Assembly: GCA_035997045.1 (NCBI GenBank)
Contig: DASYIY010000113.1
Location: forward strand, 1 to 11,147
DNA length: 11,147 nucleotides
Direction of reading: 5' to 3'
Origin: VRUE01 sp035997045
Lineage (GTDB): Bacteria > Actinomycetota > Thermoleophilia > Solirubrobacterales > 70-9
The position numbers and the translations under genes were made by a program. Under the pieces are notes generated by a model. The model searched no databases. It saw nothing but the letters and a program-made list of their open reading frames with translations, and was not told the DNA's origin. Positions 1 through 6,451 of this stretch are shown piece by piece (positions within the stretch are counted from its first letter, which is position 1; every line of letters begins with the position of its first letter).

Positions 1-861
1 GTGCCGCTGCAGGAGGGCAAGTACGTGATCGGGCCCGATGACGTCGAGCCGCTGATCGACGAGAACACGATCGGCGTCGCCGCCGTGCTCGGCACCACCT
101 TCACCGGCCACGCCGACGACATCGTCGGCATCAACGACCTCTTGCTCGGGATCAAGAAGGAGCGCGAACTCGATGTGCCGCTGCACGTCGACGGCGCCAG
201 CGGCGGCTTCGTCTGGCCCTTCCTCTATCCCGACTCGAAGTGGGACTTCCGGCTCGAGCAGGTGCGCTCGATCAACGTCTCTGGGCACAAGTTCGGGCTC
301 GTCTACCCGGGCGTCGGCTGGCTCGTCTTCCGCGAAGAGAGCGACCTCGCCAAGGACCTCGTCTTCTACGAGAACTACCTGGGCAAAGAGGACGCCACCT
401 TCACCCTCAACTTCTCGACCGGGGCCTCGATGGTCCTCGCCCAGTACTACAACTTCGTTCGCTACGGGCGCCAGGGCTACGCCTACATCATGGAGGCGAT
501 GCAGAAGAATGCCCGCGCCCTCGCCGGCCGCCTCGAGGAGCAGGGCGACTTCGAGCTGATCGGCGCCGACAAAGAGCAGCTGCCGCTGGTCGCCTTCAAG
601 CTCGCCGAGGGTAAGAACTACGACGAGTTCGACCTCTCCTGGCAGCTCTCGGCCGAGCGCGGCTGGATGCTCCCCGCCTACACGCTGCCGCCCAACGCCG
701 AAAAAGAGAAGGTGCTGCGAGCGCTGGTCAAGGAGACGCTGAGCCGCGAGCAGGTCGACCGGCTCGCCGACGACATCGCGACCGCCTGTTCGACCCTGGA
801 AAAGAAGGGCGGCGCCCACCCCTCCGAGCGCAAGCAGGTCAAGACCGGCACCGGCTACTGA
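1..861 (+). CDS. gadB: Glutamate decarboxylase, C-terminal part (5' end outside window)
   Basis: PLP-dependent group II decarboxylase converting glutamate to GABA and CO2, usually a cytosolic acid-resistance enzyme. Visible landmarks are HVDGASGG (residues 62-69 of the fragment; D64 would contact the PLP ring nitrogen) and SGHKFGLVYPGVGW, whose K97 is the Schiff-base lysine. The D64-to-K97 spacing equals D243-K276 of E. coli GadB. This implies about 179 missing N-terminal residues and a full length near 465, normal for the family. The first GTG is therefore almost certainly an internal valine codon rather than the start. The C-terminus ends KTGTGY, so the near-terminal histidine that closes the active site of E. 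coli GadB at neutral pH is absent. It is followed 13 bp later by the degV-like gene, so the two are probably co-transcribed. The family call is very secure; the physiological role is inferred. Confidence 0.95.
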   Translation: MPLQEGKYVIGPDDVEPLIDENTIGVAAVLGTTFTGHADDIVGINDLLLGIKKERELDVPLHVDGASGGFVWPFLYPDSKWDFRLEQVRSINVSGHKFGLVYPGVGWLVFREESDLAKDLVFYENYLGKEDATFTLNFSTGASMVLAQYYNFVRYGRQGYAYIMEAMQKNARALAGRLEEQGDFELIGADKEQLPLVAFKLAEGKNYDEFDLSWQLSAERGWMLPAYTLPPNAEKEKVLRALVKETLSREQVDRLADDIATACSTLEKKGGAHPSERKQVKTGTGY

Positions 862-874
862 GCGGACGGGTCGG

Positions 875-1735
875 ATGAGCTCCAGCAGCGTCGCCGTAGT
901 CACCGACAGCACCACTTACCTCCCAGCGAGCCTGATCGAGCGCTGGGGGATCGAGCAGGTCAGCCTCTACGTCGGCTGGGGCGACGAGCGCCTGCCCGAG
1001 CAGGACTACGAGCTCGGCGAGTTCTACGCACGGCTGCGCGACTCGGCCGACCTGCCGTCGACCTCGCAGCCCTCGGTCGGCGACTTCCTCGCCTGCTTCG
1101 AACCGCTCGCCGGCGCGGGCCGCGACGTCGTCTCGATCCACATCGCCAGCGGCCTCTCGGGTACTTACGAGAGTGCGATCGAGGCAGCGCGGGTCATCGC
1201 CGACAAAGGGCTGCCCGGCCGGATCGAGGTCGTCGACGGCCAGACCGGTGCCGGCGGCCTCGGCTGCCTGGTCCTCGCCGCGGCCGGCGCGGCCGAGCAG
1301 GGCCTGGCGTTGGGCGCGGTCATCGACGCGGTCCACAAGACCCGCGAGGGACTCGAGATGTGGTTCTGCCTCGACACGCTCGAGTACCTGCGCAAGGGAG
1401 GGCGCATCGGAGCCGCCCAAGCCCTCGTCGGTTCGGCGCTCAAGATCAAGCCGATCCTCACCTTCGGCACCGAGATCACCCCGGTAGGCCGCGTCCGCAC
1501 CCGCAAGCGGGCGATGCAGCAGATGGTCGCCTACCAGCACGAGCTCCAGGACCGCGGCGCGACCGACTGGTTCATCCAGCACGCCCAGTCGTTCGAAGAC
1601 GCCGAAGCCTTGGTCGCGCAGGGAGTCGAAATCTTCGGCAAGGAGCCGCTCTTCTGCACCCAGGTCGGCCCGGTGCTCGGCGCACACCTGGGCTCGGGAA
1701 TGCTGGTCGGGGGAATCGGCTGCCGCCCCGAGTAG
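875..1735 (+). CDS. DegV family protein (fatty-acid-binding, FakB-like)
   Basis: 286 aa, the usual DegV length. DegV/FakB proteins bind a long-chain fatty acid in a buried pocket; in Firmicutes they present it to the kinase FakA for phosphorylation. Landmarks: TDST at residues 10-13, TSQPS at 63-67, SGLSGTY at 92-98, LDTLEYLRKGGRIG at 166-179, IKPIL at 191-195 and GPVLGAHLGSG at 265-275. The last motif is usually HxGPG, so the proline is replaced by serine here. The ATG lies 13 bp after the glutamate decarboxylase stop, with only a weak purine-rich GGACGGG upstream, suggesting translation within an operon. No FakA-like kinase is visible in the window. Family identity is secure; the bound lipid and partner are unknown. 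Confidence 0.93.
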   Translation: MSSSSVAVVTDSTTYLPASLIERWGIEQVSLYVGWGDERLPEQDYELGEFYARLRDSADLPSTSQPSVGDFLACFEPLAGAGRDVVSIHIASGLSGTYESAIEAARVIADKGLPGRIEVVDGQTGAGGLGCLVLAAAGAAEQGLALGAVIDAVHKTREGLEMWFCLDTLEYLRKGGRIGAAQALVGSALKIKPILTFGTEITPVGRVRTRKRAMQQMVAYQHELQDRGATDWFIQHAQSFEDAEALVAQGVEIFGKEPLFCTQVGPVLGAHLGSGMLVGGIGCRPE

Positions 1736-1774
1736 GCTCGCGCCGATGACTCGGCAGGGATCCTCGCGAAGCTG

Positions 1775-2239
1775 ATGGGCGCCGGAGTCATCCGTCGTGC
1801 CGAGGCCGCCGACGCGGCCGAGGTCGCTCGCCTGCTGCACGACTTCAACACCGAGTTCTCCGACCCCACGCCTGGGGTCGAGGTCCTGACCGGGAGGCTT
1901 GGACAACTGCTCGAAGACGGCCAGGTGACGGTCCTGCTCGGCGGCGACGAGCCCGACGGGCTTGCCCTCTTCCGCCTGCGGCCCTCGCTCTGGGACAACG
2001 CTCCCGAGGCTTACCTCGAGGAGCTCTACGTGACTCCCCCACAGCGCGGCAAAGGGCTAGGGCGGGCGTTGCTCGAAGCGGCAATGCAGGCCGTTCGCGA
2101 GGCCGGCGCGATCCGCATGGACCTCTGCACCGGAGAGACCGACACGGCGGCGAGAGCGCTATATGAGAGCTGCGGCTTCACCAACCGCGAAGGCGGCCCC
2201 GGCGATCCGATCATGCTCTATTACGAGCGCGACCTCTAA
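1775..2239 (+). CDS. GNAT family N-acetyltransferase
   Basis: 154 aa single-domain acetyltransferase using acetyl-CoA. The N-terminal VIRRAEAADAAEVARLL is the usual beta1-alpha1 opening. Motif A is LEELYVTPPQRGKGLGRALL (81-100), with the pyrophosphate-binding QRGKGLG at 90-96. The C-terminal part has ARALYESCGF, the common motif B ending near the acetyl-CoA pantetheine. The nearest resemblance by eye is to general aminoacyl or small-molecule GNATs, so the substrate cannot be named. It starts 39 bp after the DegV gene on the same strand and may be the last gene of that run. Its TAA is only 18 bp from the convergent stop of the DUF1275 gene, with no evident terminator between them. Confidence 0.9.
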   Translation: MGAGVIRRAEAADAAEVARLLHDFNTEFSDPTPGVEVLTGRLGQLLEDGQVTVLLGGDEPDGLALFRLRPSLWDNAPEAYLEELYVTPPQRGKGLGRALLEAAMQAVREAGAIRMDLCTGETDTAARALYESCGFTNREGGPGDPIMLYYERDL

Positions 2240-2257
2240 GCGTCCCAGCGGCGCGGC

Positions 2258-2977
2258 TTAGGCCCAGTCGGGCTTGCCCGCCGACAGCTTGTGTGCGGCC
2301 ACCGCGCTCGCCGCCATCAGCGCCGCAGCGAGAGCGAGGGGAAGCACAAGATCGACCTCGACCACGAGCAGAGCGCCCACCAGGGCGCCGACGAACATCG
2401 CCGCCACCGGAATCAGGCGCCGCGCCGCGGTTCCTCCAGGCCCACCCGCCAGCCGCGAATCGGCGGCGATTCCGGTCAGGGTCAAGGTCAATACCGTGGT
2501 GGTCAGGTCGGGGACGGCGAGCCGGCGGGCGGTCGCGTTCTGGATTCCCATCGCTACGCCCAGCGGCACGATCAGCGCGTAGCGAGCTCCGTCCGAGACG
2601 GGCTGGCCGGCGATCGCCGCGAGGACAGCGGCGAGCAGGACGGGTAGGACCGCGATCGCCGACGCCGTTCGCAGCTGCCGCCCGCGATGACCGCCAAGCC
2701 GCGTCGCAATCCGGCCGCCGGCCAGCGCACCGAGGAGAAACGCGCCAAGCGCGGCGATCGATGCGGGAGCAGACAGCCCCGGCGCGCCCGCCAGGGCGAA
2801 GCCGAGGAAGACGACGTTACCGGTCATGTTGGCGACGAAGACATGGCCGAGGGCGATGTAGCTGACCGCGTCGACGAGGCCGGTGACCGTCGTCAGCAGA
2901 ACCAGCAGCAGCGGCAGAGGTCCGTGGCCGCTGCCGGTCCAGGGCCAGTGCGCCCGCGCCAGTTCGGCGAGGGCAAT
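2258..2977 (-). CDS. DUF1275/YoaK family membrane protein with a problematic start
   Basis: Multi-pass inner-membrane protein of unknown function. The family hallmarks TVTGLVDAVSYIALGHVFVANMTGN lie at residues 30-54 if translation starts at 2977. The first ATG in frame (2827) falls inside this conserved block, so it would delete the first membrane segment and cannot be the true start. The frame stays open to a stop at 3047-3049 but has no ATG, GTG or TTG. An ATT at 2975-2977 (or CTG at 2978-2980) with GGGG seven bases upstream would give 239 aa, the normal length. Alternatively one G is missing from the four-G run at 2985-2988. Adding it connects a GTG at 3007-3009, preceded by GAGG with a six-base gap. 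Several hydrophobic, Ala/Leu-rich segments follow. The gene lies just downstream of the DksA-like gene, likely in one transcript. Confidence 0.82.
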   Translation of the reverse strand: MALAELARAHWPWTGSGHGPLPLLLVLLTTVTGLVDAVSYIALGHVFVANMTGNVVFLGFALAGAPGLSAPASIAALGAFLLGALAGGRIATRLGGHRGRQLRTASAIAVLPVLLAAVLAAIAGQPVSDGARYALIVPLGVAMGIQNATARRLAVPDLTTTVLTLTLTGIAADSRLAGGPGGTAARRLIPVAAMFVGALVGALLVVEVDLVLPLALAAALMAASAVAAHKLSAGKPDWA

Positions 2978-3017
2978 CAGACGACCCCGTGGTCGTGGGC
3001 CGGGTTCACCGGCCGCC

Positions 3018-3350
3018 TCAGACGGAGTGCTCCTGCTCCTCGACCGTCAGCTCCGCGGTCGGGAAGGCCTCGAGCCGCTCGTCGGGAATCGGGGCGCCGC
3101 TCTGGACCGAGATCCCGTAGGTGCCTGCACCGAGCCGTACCTCGGCCCGGTCGACCGCGGCGAGCTGCCGCTTCAGGTCCTGGATCCGGCCCGCGTCGAA
3201 CTCGTCCTGGTAGAGGCCCTCCGAGTTCATCTCGCCTGGTTCGACCCGCGCGTCGCCCTCCTCGGGCCCCTCGCGTTCGACCGCGGCGAGCTGCTGCCCG
3301 ATCTGCTCGCGCTCGCGGGCAAGCAGTTCTCTGGCGCGCTCCTCCTTCAC
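3018..3350 (-). CDS. DksA/TraR-like protein lacking all zinc-finger cysteines
   Basis: 110 aa. The N-terminal two thirds is charged and helical, as in the DksA coiled coil. The C-terminal block YGISVQSGAPIPDERLEAF (78-96) plus ELTVEEQ (100-106) matches the DksA/TraR zinc-finger region, normally YGICxxCGxPIxxxRLxAxP and CxxC. The four metal positions are S81, S84, T102 and E105, and the protein contains no cysteine at all. DksA/TraR proteins enter the RNA polymerase secondary channel. Whether this one does is unknown; its acidic tip region DEFDAG (49-54) only loosely recalls the DxxDxA motif. The GTG start at 3348-3350 has no clear ribosome binding site. It is transcribed divergently from the SET gene and is followed by the DUF1275 gene. 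Confidence 0.82.
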   Translation of the reverse strand: MKEERARELLAREREQIGQQLAAVEREGPEEGDARVEPGEMNSEGLYQDEFDAGRIQDLKRQLAAVDRAEVRLGAGTYGISVQSGAPIPDERLEAFPTAELTVEEQEHSV

Positions 3351-3414
3351 GGCGACACCGTAGCGCGGCGGCGCTCCGCGCAGTCGCCCGGCGACGATGG
3401 TCTAGTGTCGCCGA

Positions 3415-3431
3415 GCGCGGTTTTGCCGCGC
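3415..3431 (+). promoter_or_regulatory. Small hairpin in the presumed leader of the SET gene
   Basis: GCGCGG at 3415-3420 and CCGCGC at 3426-3431 form a perfect 6-bp GC stem with loop TTTTG. It lies 10 bases before the GAGAGG ribosome binding site, in the 104-bp gap between the divergent DksA-like and SET genes. Such short GC palindromes occur by chance in GC-rich DNA, so a function is only possible. I could not fix a convincing -35/-10 pair in this gap on either strand. Confidence 0.25.
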
Positions 3432-3441
3432 CCAAACAATT

Positions 3442-3447
3442 GAGAGG
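3442..3447 (+). promoter_or_regulatory. Ribosome binding site deciding a TTG start for the SET gene
   Basis: GAGAGG lies seven bases before the TTG at 3455. The in-frame ATG at 3476 has no purine-rich stretch at a proper distance, and starting there would remove DPVGYE, which precedes the SET core. This favours TTG 3455. Confidence 0.65.
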
Positions 3448-3454
3448 CGGTCCC

Positions 3455-3937
3455 TTGGATCCTGTCGGATATGAGATGTGCACTCCCGAAGGCGGCAAGG
3501 GCGGTGGAGTTCGCGCCACTCGAGGCTTCGACGTCGGTGAGACGGTGATGATCGGGGTGCTCGAAGGAGAGGTCGCTCGCAACGACTCGCACGCGACCCA
3601 GGTGAGTCGCACCAAGTGGGCGCGCCACGGCGGTCTCGGGCCGAAGGTCAACCACTCCTGCGCACCCAACTGCGGGGTCGAGCTGAACGAGACCGGCGCC
3701 TGTGACTTCGTCGCCCGCAAGCCGATCTCCAACGGCGAAGAGATCACCTTCGACTACGCGATGCGCAACTACTCGATCGAGTACTTCCCCGGCGGCTGTC
3801 TCTGCGGCGCCAACAACTGTCGCGGCGCGGTGACCGGCTGGAAGGACCTGCCGGACGAGCGCAAGGCCGCCTACGAGGGCCTCGTCGCTCCCTATTTGCT
3901 CGAGATCGATCGCGAACTGGCCCTTGCGGTCGCCTGA
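3455..3937 (+). CDS. SET-domain protein with post-SET zinc motif (putative lysine methyltransferase)
   Basis: 160 aa from TTG 3455. SET domains transfer methyl from S-adenosylmethionine to protein lysines. Motifs in order: GGKGGGVRATRGF (13-25), the glycine-rich SAM-binding start; NHSCAPNC (66-73), the N-H-S-C active-site/pseudoknot motif; GEEITFDYA (94-102) with Y101 in the catalytic tyrosine position; and the post-SET CLCGANNC (115-122). C69 together with C115, C117 and C122 gives the four cysteines that hold the post-SET zinc in eukaryotic SET enzymes. The domain is compact, with a short SET-I insert and no other domain. The target is unknown. The upstream frame stays open from 2687, but that part is low-complexity antisense to neighbouring genes and is not coding. 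A bacterial single-domain SET protein is uncommon but well precedented. Confidence 0.9.
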   Translation: MDPVGYEMCTPEGGKGGGVRATRGFDVGETVMIGVLEGEVARNDSHATQVSRTKWARHGGLGPKVNHSCAPNCGVELNETGACDFVARKPISNGEEITFDYAMRNYSIEYFPGGCLCGANNCRGAVTGWKDLPDERKAAYEGLVAPYLLEIDRELALAVA

Positions 3938-3990
3938 GCCCGTCTTGAGGATGAAATAAGTACCAAACGACGGGGATAAGGCTAAAGGGG

Positions 3991-4025
3991 TGGTTCTCGC
4001 CTGCCGAACGGGTAGGCGAGAACCA
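3991..4025. promoter_or_regulatory. Strong 15-bp hairpin abutting the zinc-ribbon ORF start
   Basis: Bases 3991-4005 pair with 4011-4025 around loop GAACG: 14 Watson-Crick pairs plus one G-U, including the perfect 11-bp arms GGTTCTCGCCT and AGGCGAGAACC. The 3' arm contains the only ribosome-binding-like sequence (TAGGCGAG) for the ATG at 4025 and ends on its A, so folding would hide the start. No T-run follows on either strand, which argues against a standard intrinsic terminator. It could be a translational switch, a processing or terminator structure after the SET gene, or an unclassified palindromic repeat. Confidence 0.7.
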
Positions 4026-4237
4026 TGTTCCGATGCGACCGATGCCATACCGAGTACGGGGGAATCCGCGGGATTTCGACCGATAGCTGCCCGCGCTGCA
4101 AGCAGCTGACGGGCGTTACCGAGATGCGCCCTTCCCATGCCACCGCCTGGCACTCGAGCGAATCGCCGGGATCCAACTGGTCCCCCCTCCCCTTGCTCGG
4201 CCCGATAGCCCAGCTCGACCGGGCGATCCGGGTCTAA
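4025..4237 (+). CDS. Candidate small zinc-ribbon protein, hypothetical
   Basis: 70 aa ORF in the 335-bp gap between the SET gene and the MMPL gene. The N-terminus reads MFRCDRCHTEYGGIRGISTD then SCPRCK: two CxxC knuckles (C4/C7 and C22/C25) spaced like a small zinc ribbon. The second half has no recognised domain and is low in structure. Its last residues, GPIAQLDRAIRV, are the peptide that a tRNA 5' half gives when translated, so the C-terminal end may not be genuine coding sequence. A putative ribosome binding site (TAGGCGAG) sits inside a strong hairpin. A weak forward terminator follows at 4267-4287. I recognise no named family. It could be a real regulated small protein or a chance ORF. 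Confidence 0.4.
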   Translation: MFRCDRCHTEYGGIRGISTDSCPRCKQLTGVTEMRPSHATAWHSSESPGSNWSPLPLLGPIAQLDRAIRV

Positions 4238-4266
4238 ACCTCTGCGCGACAGCGAGTCCGCGATTG

Positions 4267-4287
4267 CCCGTGTTATAGACGGGTTTT
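4267..4287 (+). terminator. Possible intrinsic terminator after the zinc-ribbon ORF
   Basis: CCCGT (4267-4271), loop GTTATAG, ACGGG (4279-4283) and then TTTT. The stem is only 5 bp but mostly G-C, and the T-run reads on the plus strand. It overlaps the 3' end of the MMPL gene, so it would end plus-strand transcripts only. Confidence 0.35.
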
Positions 4288-6408
4288 GGCGGACTCGGCG
4301 CGGCCCGGCCACCAGGCGCGCTCGCCGCAGAGGTAGGCGATCGCGGGGATCAGCAGGGCGCGGACTATGAAGGTGTCGAGGAGGACGCCGACCGCGACGG
4401 TTGCGCCGATCTGGACCAGCTCCTCGAGCGGCAGCAGGGTCAGGGTGGCGAAAGTGCCGGCGAGGATCAGGCCGGCGCCGGTGACGACGCCGCCGGTGTT
4501 CTCCAGCGCCGCCAGGACTCCGTCGCGCGTGCCCAGCCTGGCCGCCTCCTCGCGAGCCCGGGTCATCAGGAAGATGTTGTAGTCGACCCCCAGTGCGACG
4601 AGGAAGATGAACGACAGCAGGACGAGGTTGAAGGCGAGCCCACTCGATCCGAAAAGATCGGTGAAGGCGAAGGTGACGAGGCCGAGGGTCGCCGCGAACG
4701 AGGCGACGACGGTGACGATCAGGTAACCCGGTGCGACGAGCGCGCGCAGGACCCCGACGAGGATCAGGCCGACCACGAGCAGGACCAGCGGCACGATCAG
4801 TCGCGTGTCGCGCGCGTTGGTCTGCTCGACGTCGTAATTCTCGGCCGGAATGCCGCCGACGAGGGCGCTCGGCGCGACCTCCTGGAGCTTGTCGCGGATG
4901 CCCTTGACCAGCCCAGCCGCCTCGCCCGAGTAGGGGTTGCCGCGCAGGACGATCGCCACCGCCGCCTCGGCCGAGACCGACGACGGTGGAATCGGCACGG
5001 CGAGCTTGACCGACGGCAGGCCCTCCAGCCCCTTCACCGCCGCCTCCGCTTCGGATAGGTCGACGACCGCGGTCAGCGGCGATCCCAGCCCCGGCGGGAA
5101 GTGTTCGTCGAGGACTTCGGTGCCTCGACTCGATTCGGTCGAGTGCGTTTCGCCCTCGCCGAAGCCGATCGTGCCGTGGCCGACGAGGTTGCCGAGCGAG
5201 AGCACGACCAATGCGGCGAGAACAACGACGACGATCCGCCGCGGGTGGCGACGGACGAAGCCGGCGATCCGCGCCCAGCGGCCGCGCCTCTCCCCCGGTT
5301 CGGCACCGCGACCGGGCCAGAAAGCGCGCTGTCCGAGCAGCGAAAGCACCGCGGGCAGCAGGGTCAGCGCCGCGGCGAGCATCACCGCGATCCCGATCGC
5401 CAGCACCGGCCCGAGCCAGCGGGTCGACTCGAGGTCGGCGAGCAGCAGCACCAGCATCGCCGCGATCACGGTCCCGGCCGAGGCGGCGATCGGCCGCACG
5501 CTCTCGACCAGCGCGCGCGGCAGCGCGGCCGCCGGGTCCAGCCCGCGGTCGAGCTCCTCGCGGTAGCGGTGGATCAGCAGCAGCGAGTAGTCGGTGCCGG
5601 CGCCGAAGATCAAGACCAGCAGCAGGAACGTTCCCTCGGTATTGACCGCGATCAGGCCCGACTCGATCAGCAGGTAGGTGACGCCGATCGCGATCAGGTA
5701 GGCGGTGCCGACCGTGAGCAGCGGCAGCAGCGCCAGCACCGGGGCGCGGTAGACGGCGAGCAGAAGCAGCAGCACCAACCCGAGCGTGGCGATCAGCAGG
5801 GTCTTGCCGGCGTCTTCGGCGACGCGCTCGAGATCGGCGGCGATGCCACCGGGGCCGGTGACGTACGAACGCAGGCCCGGGTAACGATGCGCGGCGAGGT
5901 AGGCCCGGACCTTGCCGACGCCGTCGACCACCGCGCCGCGGTCGCTGGAGTCGATCGCCAGCGCCACTATTGCCGCTTCGCCGTCCCGCGAGACCGGCCC
6001 GACGCCGCGAGCGATTCGCGCCACATCCCCCAGCGGCTGCTTCGCCTGACCGGAGAAGGGGGCGAAGACGGGGGTCGCCCCGGTAAGGCCAAGCCGGTCG
6101 AGCCCTTCGCCGAGCCTGCCGATCGCGTTGAGGTCGGCGCCGGAGAGGCCGCCGCTGCGCGCGAACACGACCAGCACCGGCACGTCGTCGCCACCCTTGA
6201 AGTCGCGCTGAAGCACGCCCACGACCCGGGTCGACTCGGCGTGTGCCGGCAGGTAGCTGCCCTGGCCCGCAGCGGTCACCTCACCGATGTGGATCCGCCC
6301 GAGCAGGCCGGCGATCCCGAGCAAGCCCCAGACCCCGACCGTCACCCAGCGCCCGCGCGGACCGGTCACGGCGCCAGCCAGTCGTTCGATCGGAAGCCGC
6401 GGGCGCAC
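4273..6408 (-). CDS. MMPL family (RND superfamily) transporter
   Basis: 711 aa, with the two-fold repeat typical of MMPL proteins: TM1 (about 20-38), a large extracytoplasmic loop (about 40-198), a block of five TMs (about 202-355), a cytoplasmic linker, TM7, a second loop, and five more TMs. Signature proton-relay segments are GTDYSLLLIHR (271-281, D273/Y274) and GVDYNIFLMTR (607-617, D609/Y610), both followed by REE. Family members export lipids, siderophores or hydrophobic drugs using the proton gradient. Actinobacterial ones often act in cell-envelope lipid export, but the substrate here is unknown. GTG start with AGGG seven bases upstream. No accessory MmpS or TetR gene is adjacent. It is divergent from the glycosylase gene across 43 bp. 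Confidence 0.95.
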   Translation of the reverse strand: MRPRLPIERLAGAVTGPRGRWVTVGVWGLLGIAGLLGRIHIGEVTAAGQGSYLPAHAESTRVVGVLQRDFKGGDDVPVLVVFARSGGLSGADLNAIGRLGEGLDRLGLTGATPVFAPFSGQAKQPLGDVARIARGVGPVSRDGEAAIVALAIDSSDRGAVVDGVGKVRAYLAAHRYPGLRSYVTGPGGIAADLERVAEDAGKTLLIATLGLVLLLLLAVYRAPVLALLPLLTVGTAYLIAIGVTYLLIESGLIAVNTEGTFLLLVLIFGAGTDYSLLLIHRYREELDRGLDPAAALPRALVESVRPIAASAGTVIAAMLVLLLADLESTRWLGPVLAIGIAVMLAAALTLLPAVLSLLGQRAFWPGRGAEPGERRGRWARIAGFVRRHPRRIVVVVLAALVVLSLGNLVGHGTIGFGEGETHSTESSRGTEVLDEHFPPGLGSPLTAVVDLSEAEAAVKGLEGLPSVKLAVPIPPSSVSAEAAVAIVLRGNPYSGEAAGLVKGIRDKLQEVAPSALVGGIPAENYDVEQTNARDTRLIVPLVLLVVGLILVGVLRALVAPGYLIVTVVASFAATLGLVTFAFTDLFGSSGLAFNLVLLSFIFLVALGVDYNIFLMTRAREEAARLGTRDGVLAALENTGGVVTGAGLILAGTFATLTLLPLEELVQIGATVAVGVLLDTFIVRALLIPAIAYLCGERAWWPGRAESAKTRL

Positions 6409-6451
6409 GGCGGAACCCTAGCCTCGCGATCAGCTTTGATACTCGCCACAG
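6409..6451. promoter_or_regulatory. 43-bp divergent intergenic region (MMPL / glycosylase)
   Basis: The only space between two divergent starts. On the plus strand GATACT (6437-6442) resembles a -10 box and ends nine bases before the glycosylase ATG, which has no ribosome binding site. That would fit a leaderless mRNA. No matching -35 box was found, so this is a weak suggestion. Confidence 0.3.

Noticed and set aside
1746..1775. Nine-codon ORF ending TGATG on the GNAT start
   Set aside because: The overlap could couple translation, but the ORF has no ribosome binding site and is easily due to chance.
839..1906. 355-codon minus-strand ORF
   Set aside because: Antisense to the clearly coding DegV gene; composition typical of reverse-frame shadow.
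2687..3454. Upstream extension of the SET ORF
   Set aside because: Arg/Pro/Ser-rich sequence antisense to the DUF1275 and DksA-like genes; SET homology and a good ribosome binding site place the start at 3455.
4199..4272. Complete tRNA gene
   Set aside because: The 5' half looks tRNA-like, but the anticodon stem is mismatched and there is no T-loop GTTCRANNC or complementary 3' acceptor.
3347..4312. 321-codon minus-strand ORF
   Set aside because: Antisense to the SET gene and extending over the intergenic hairpin into the MMPL end; no recognisable motif.
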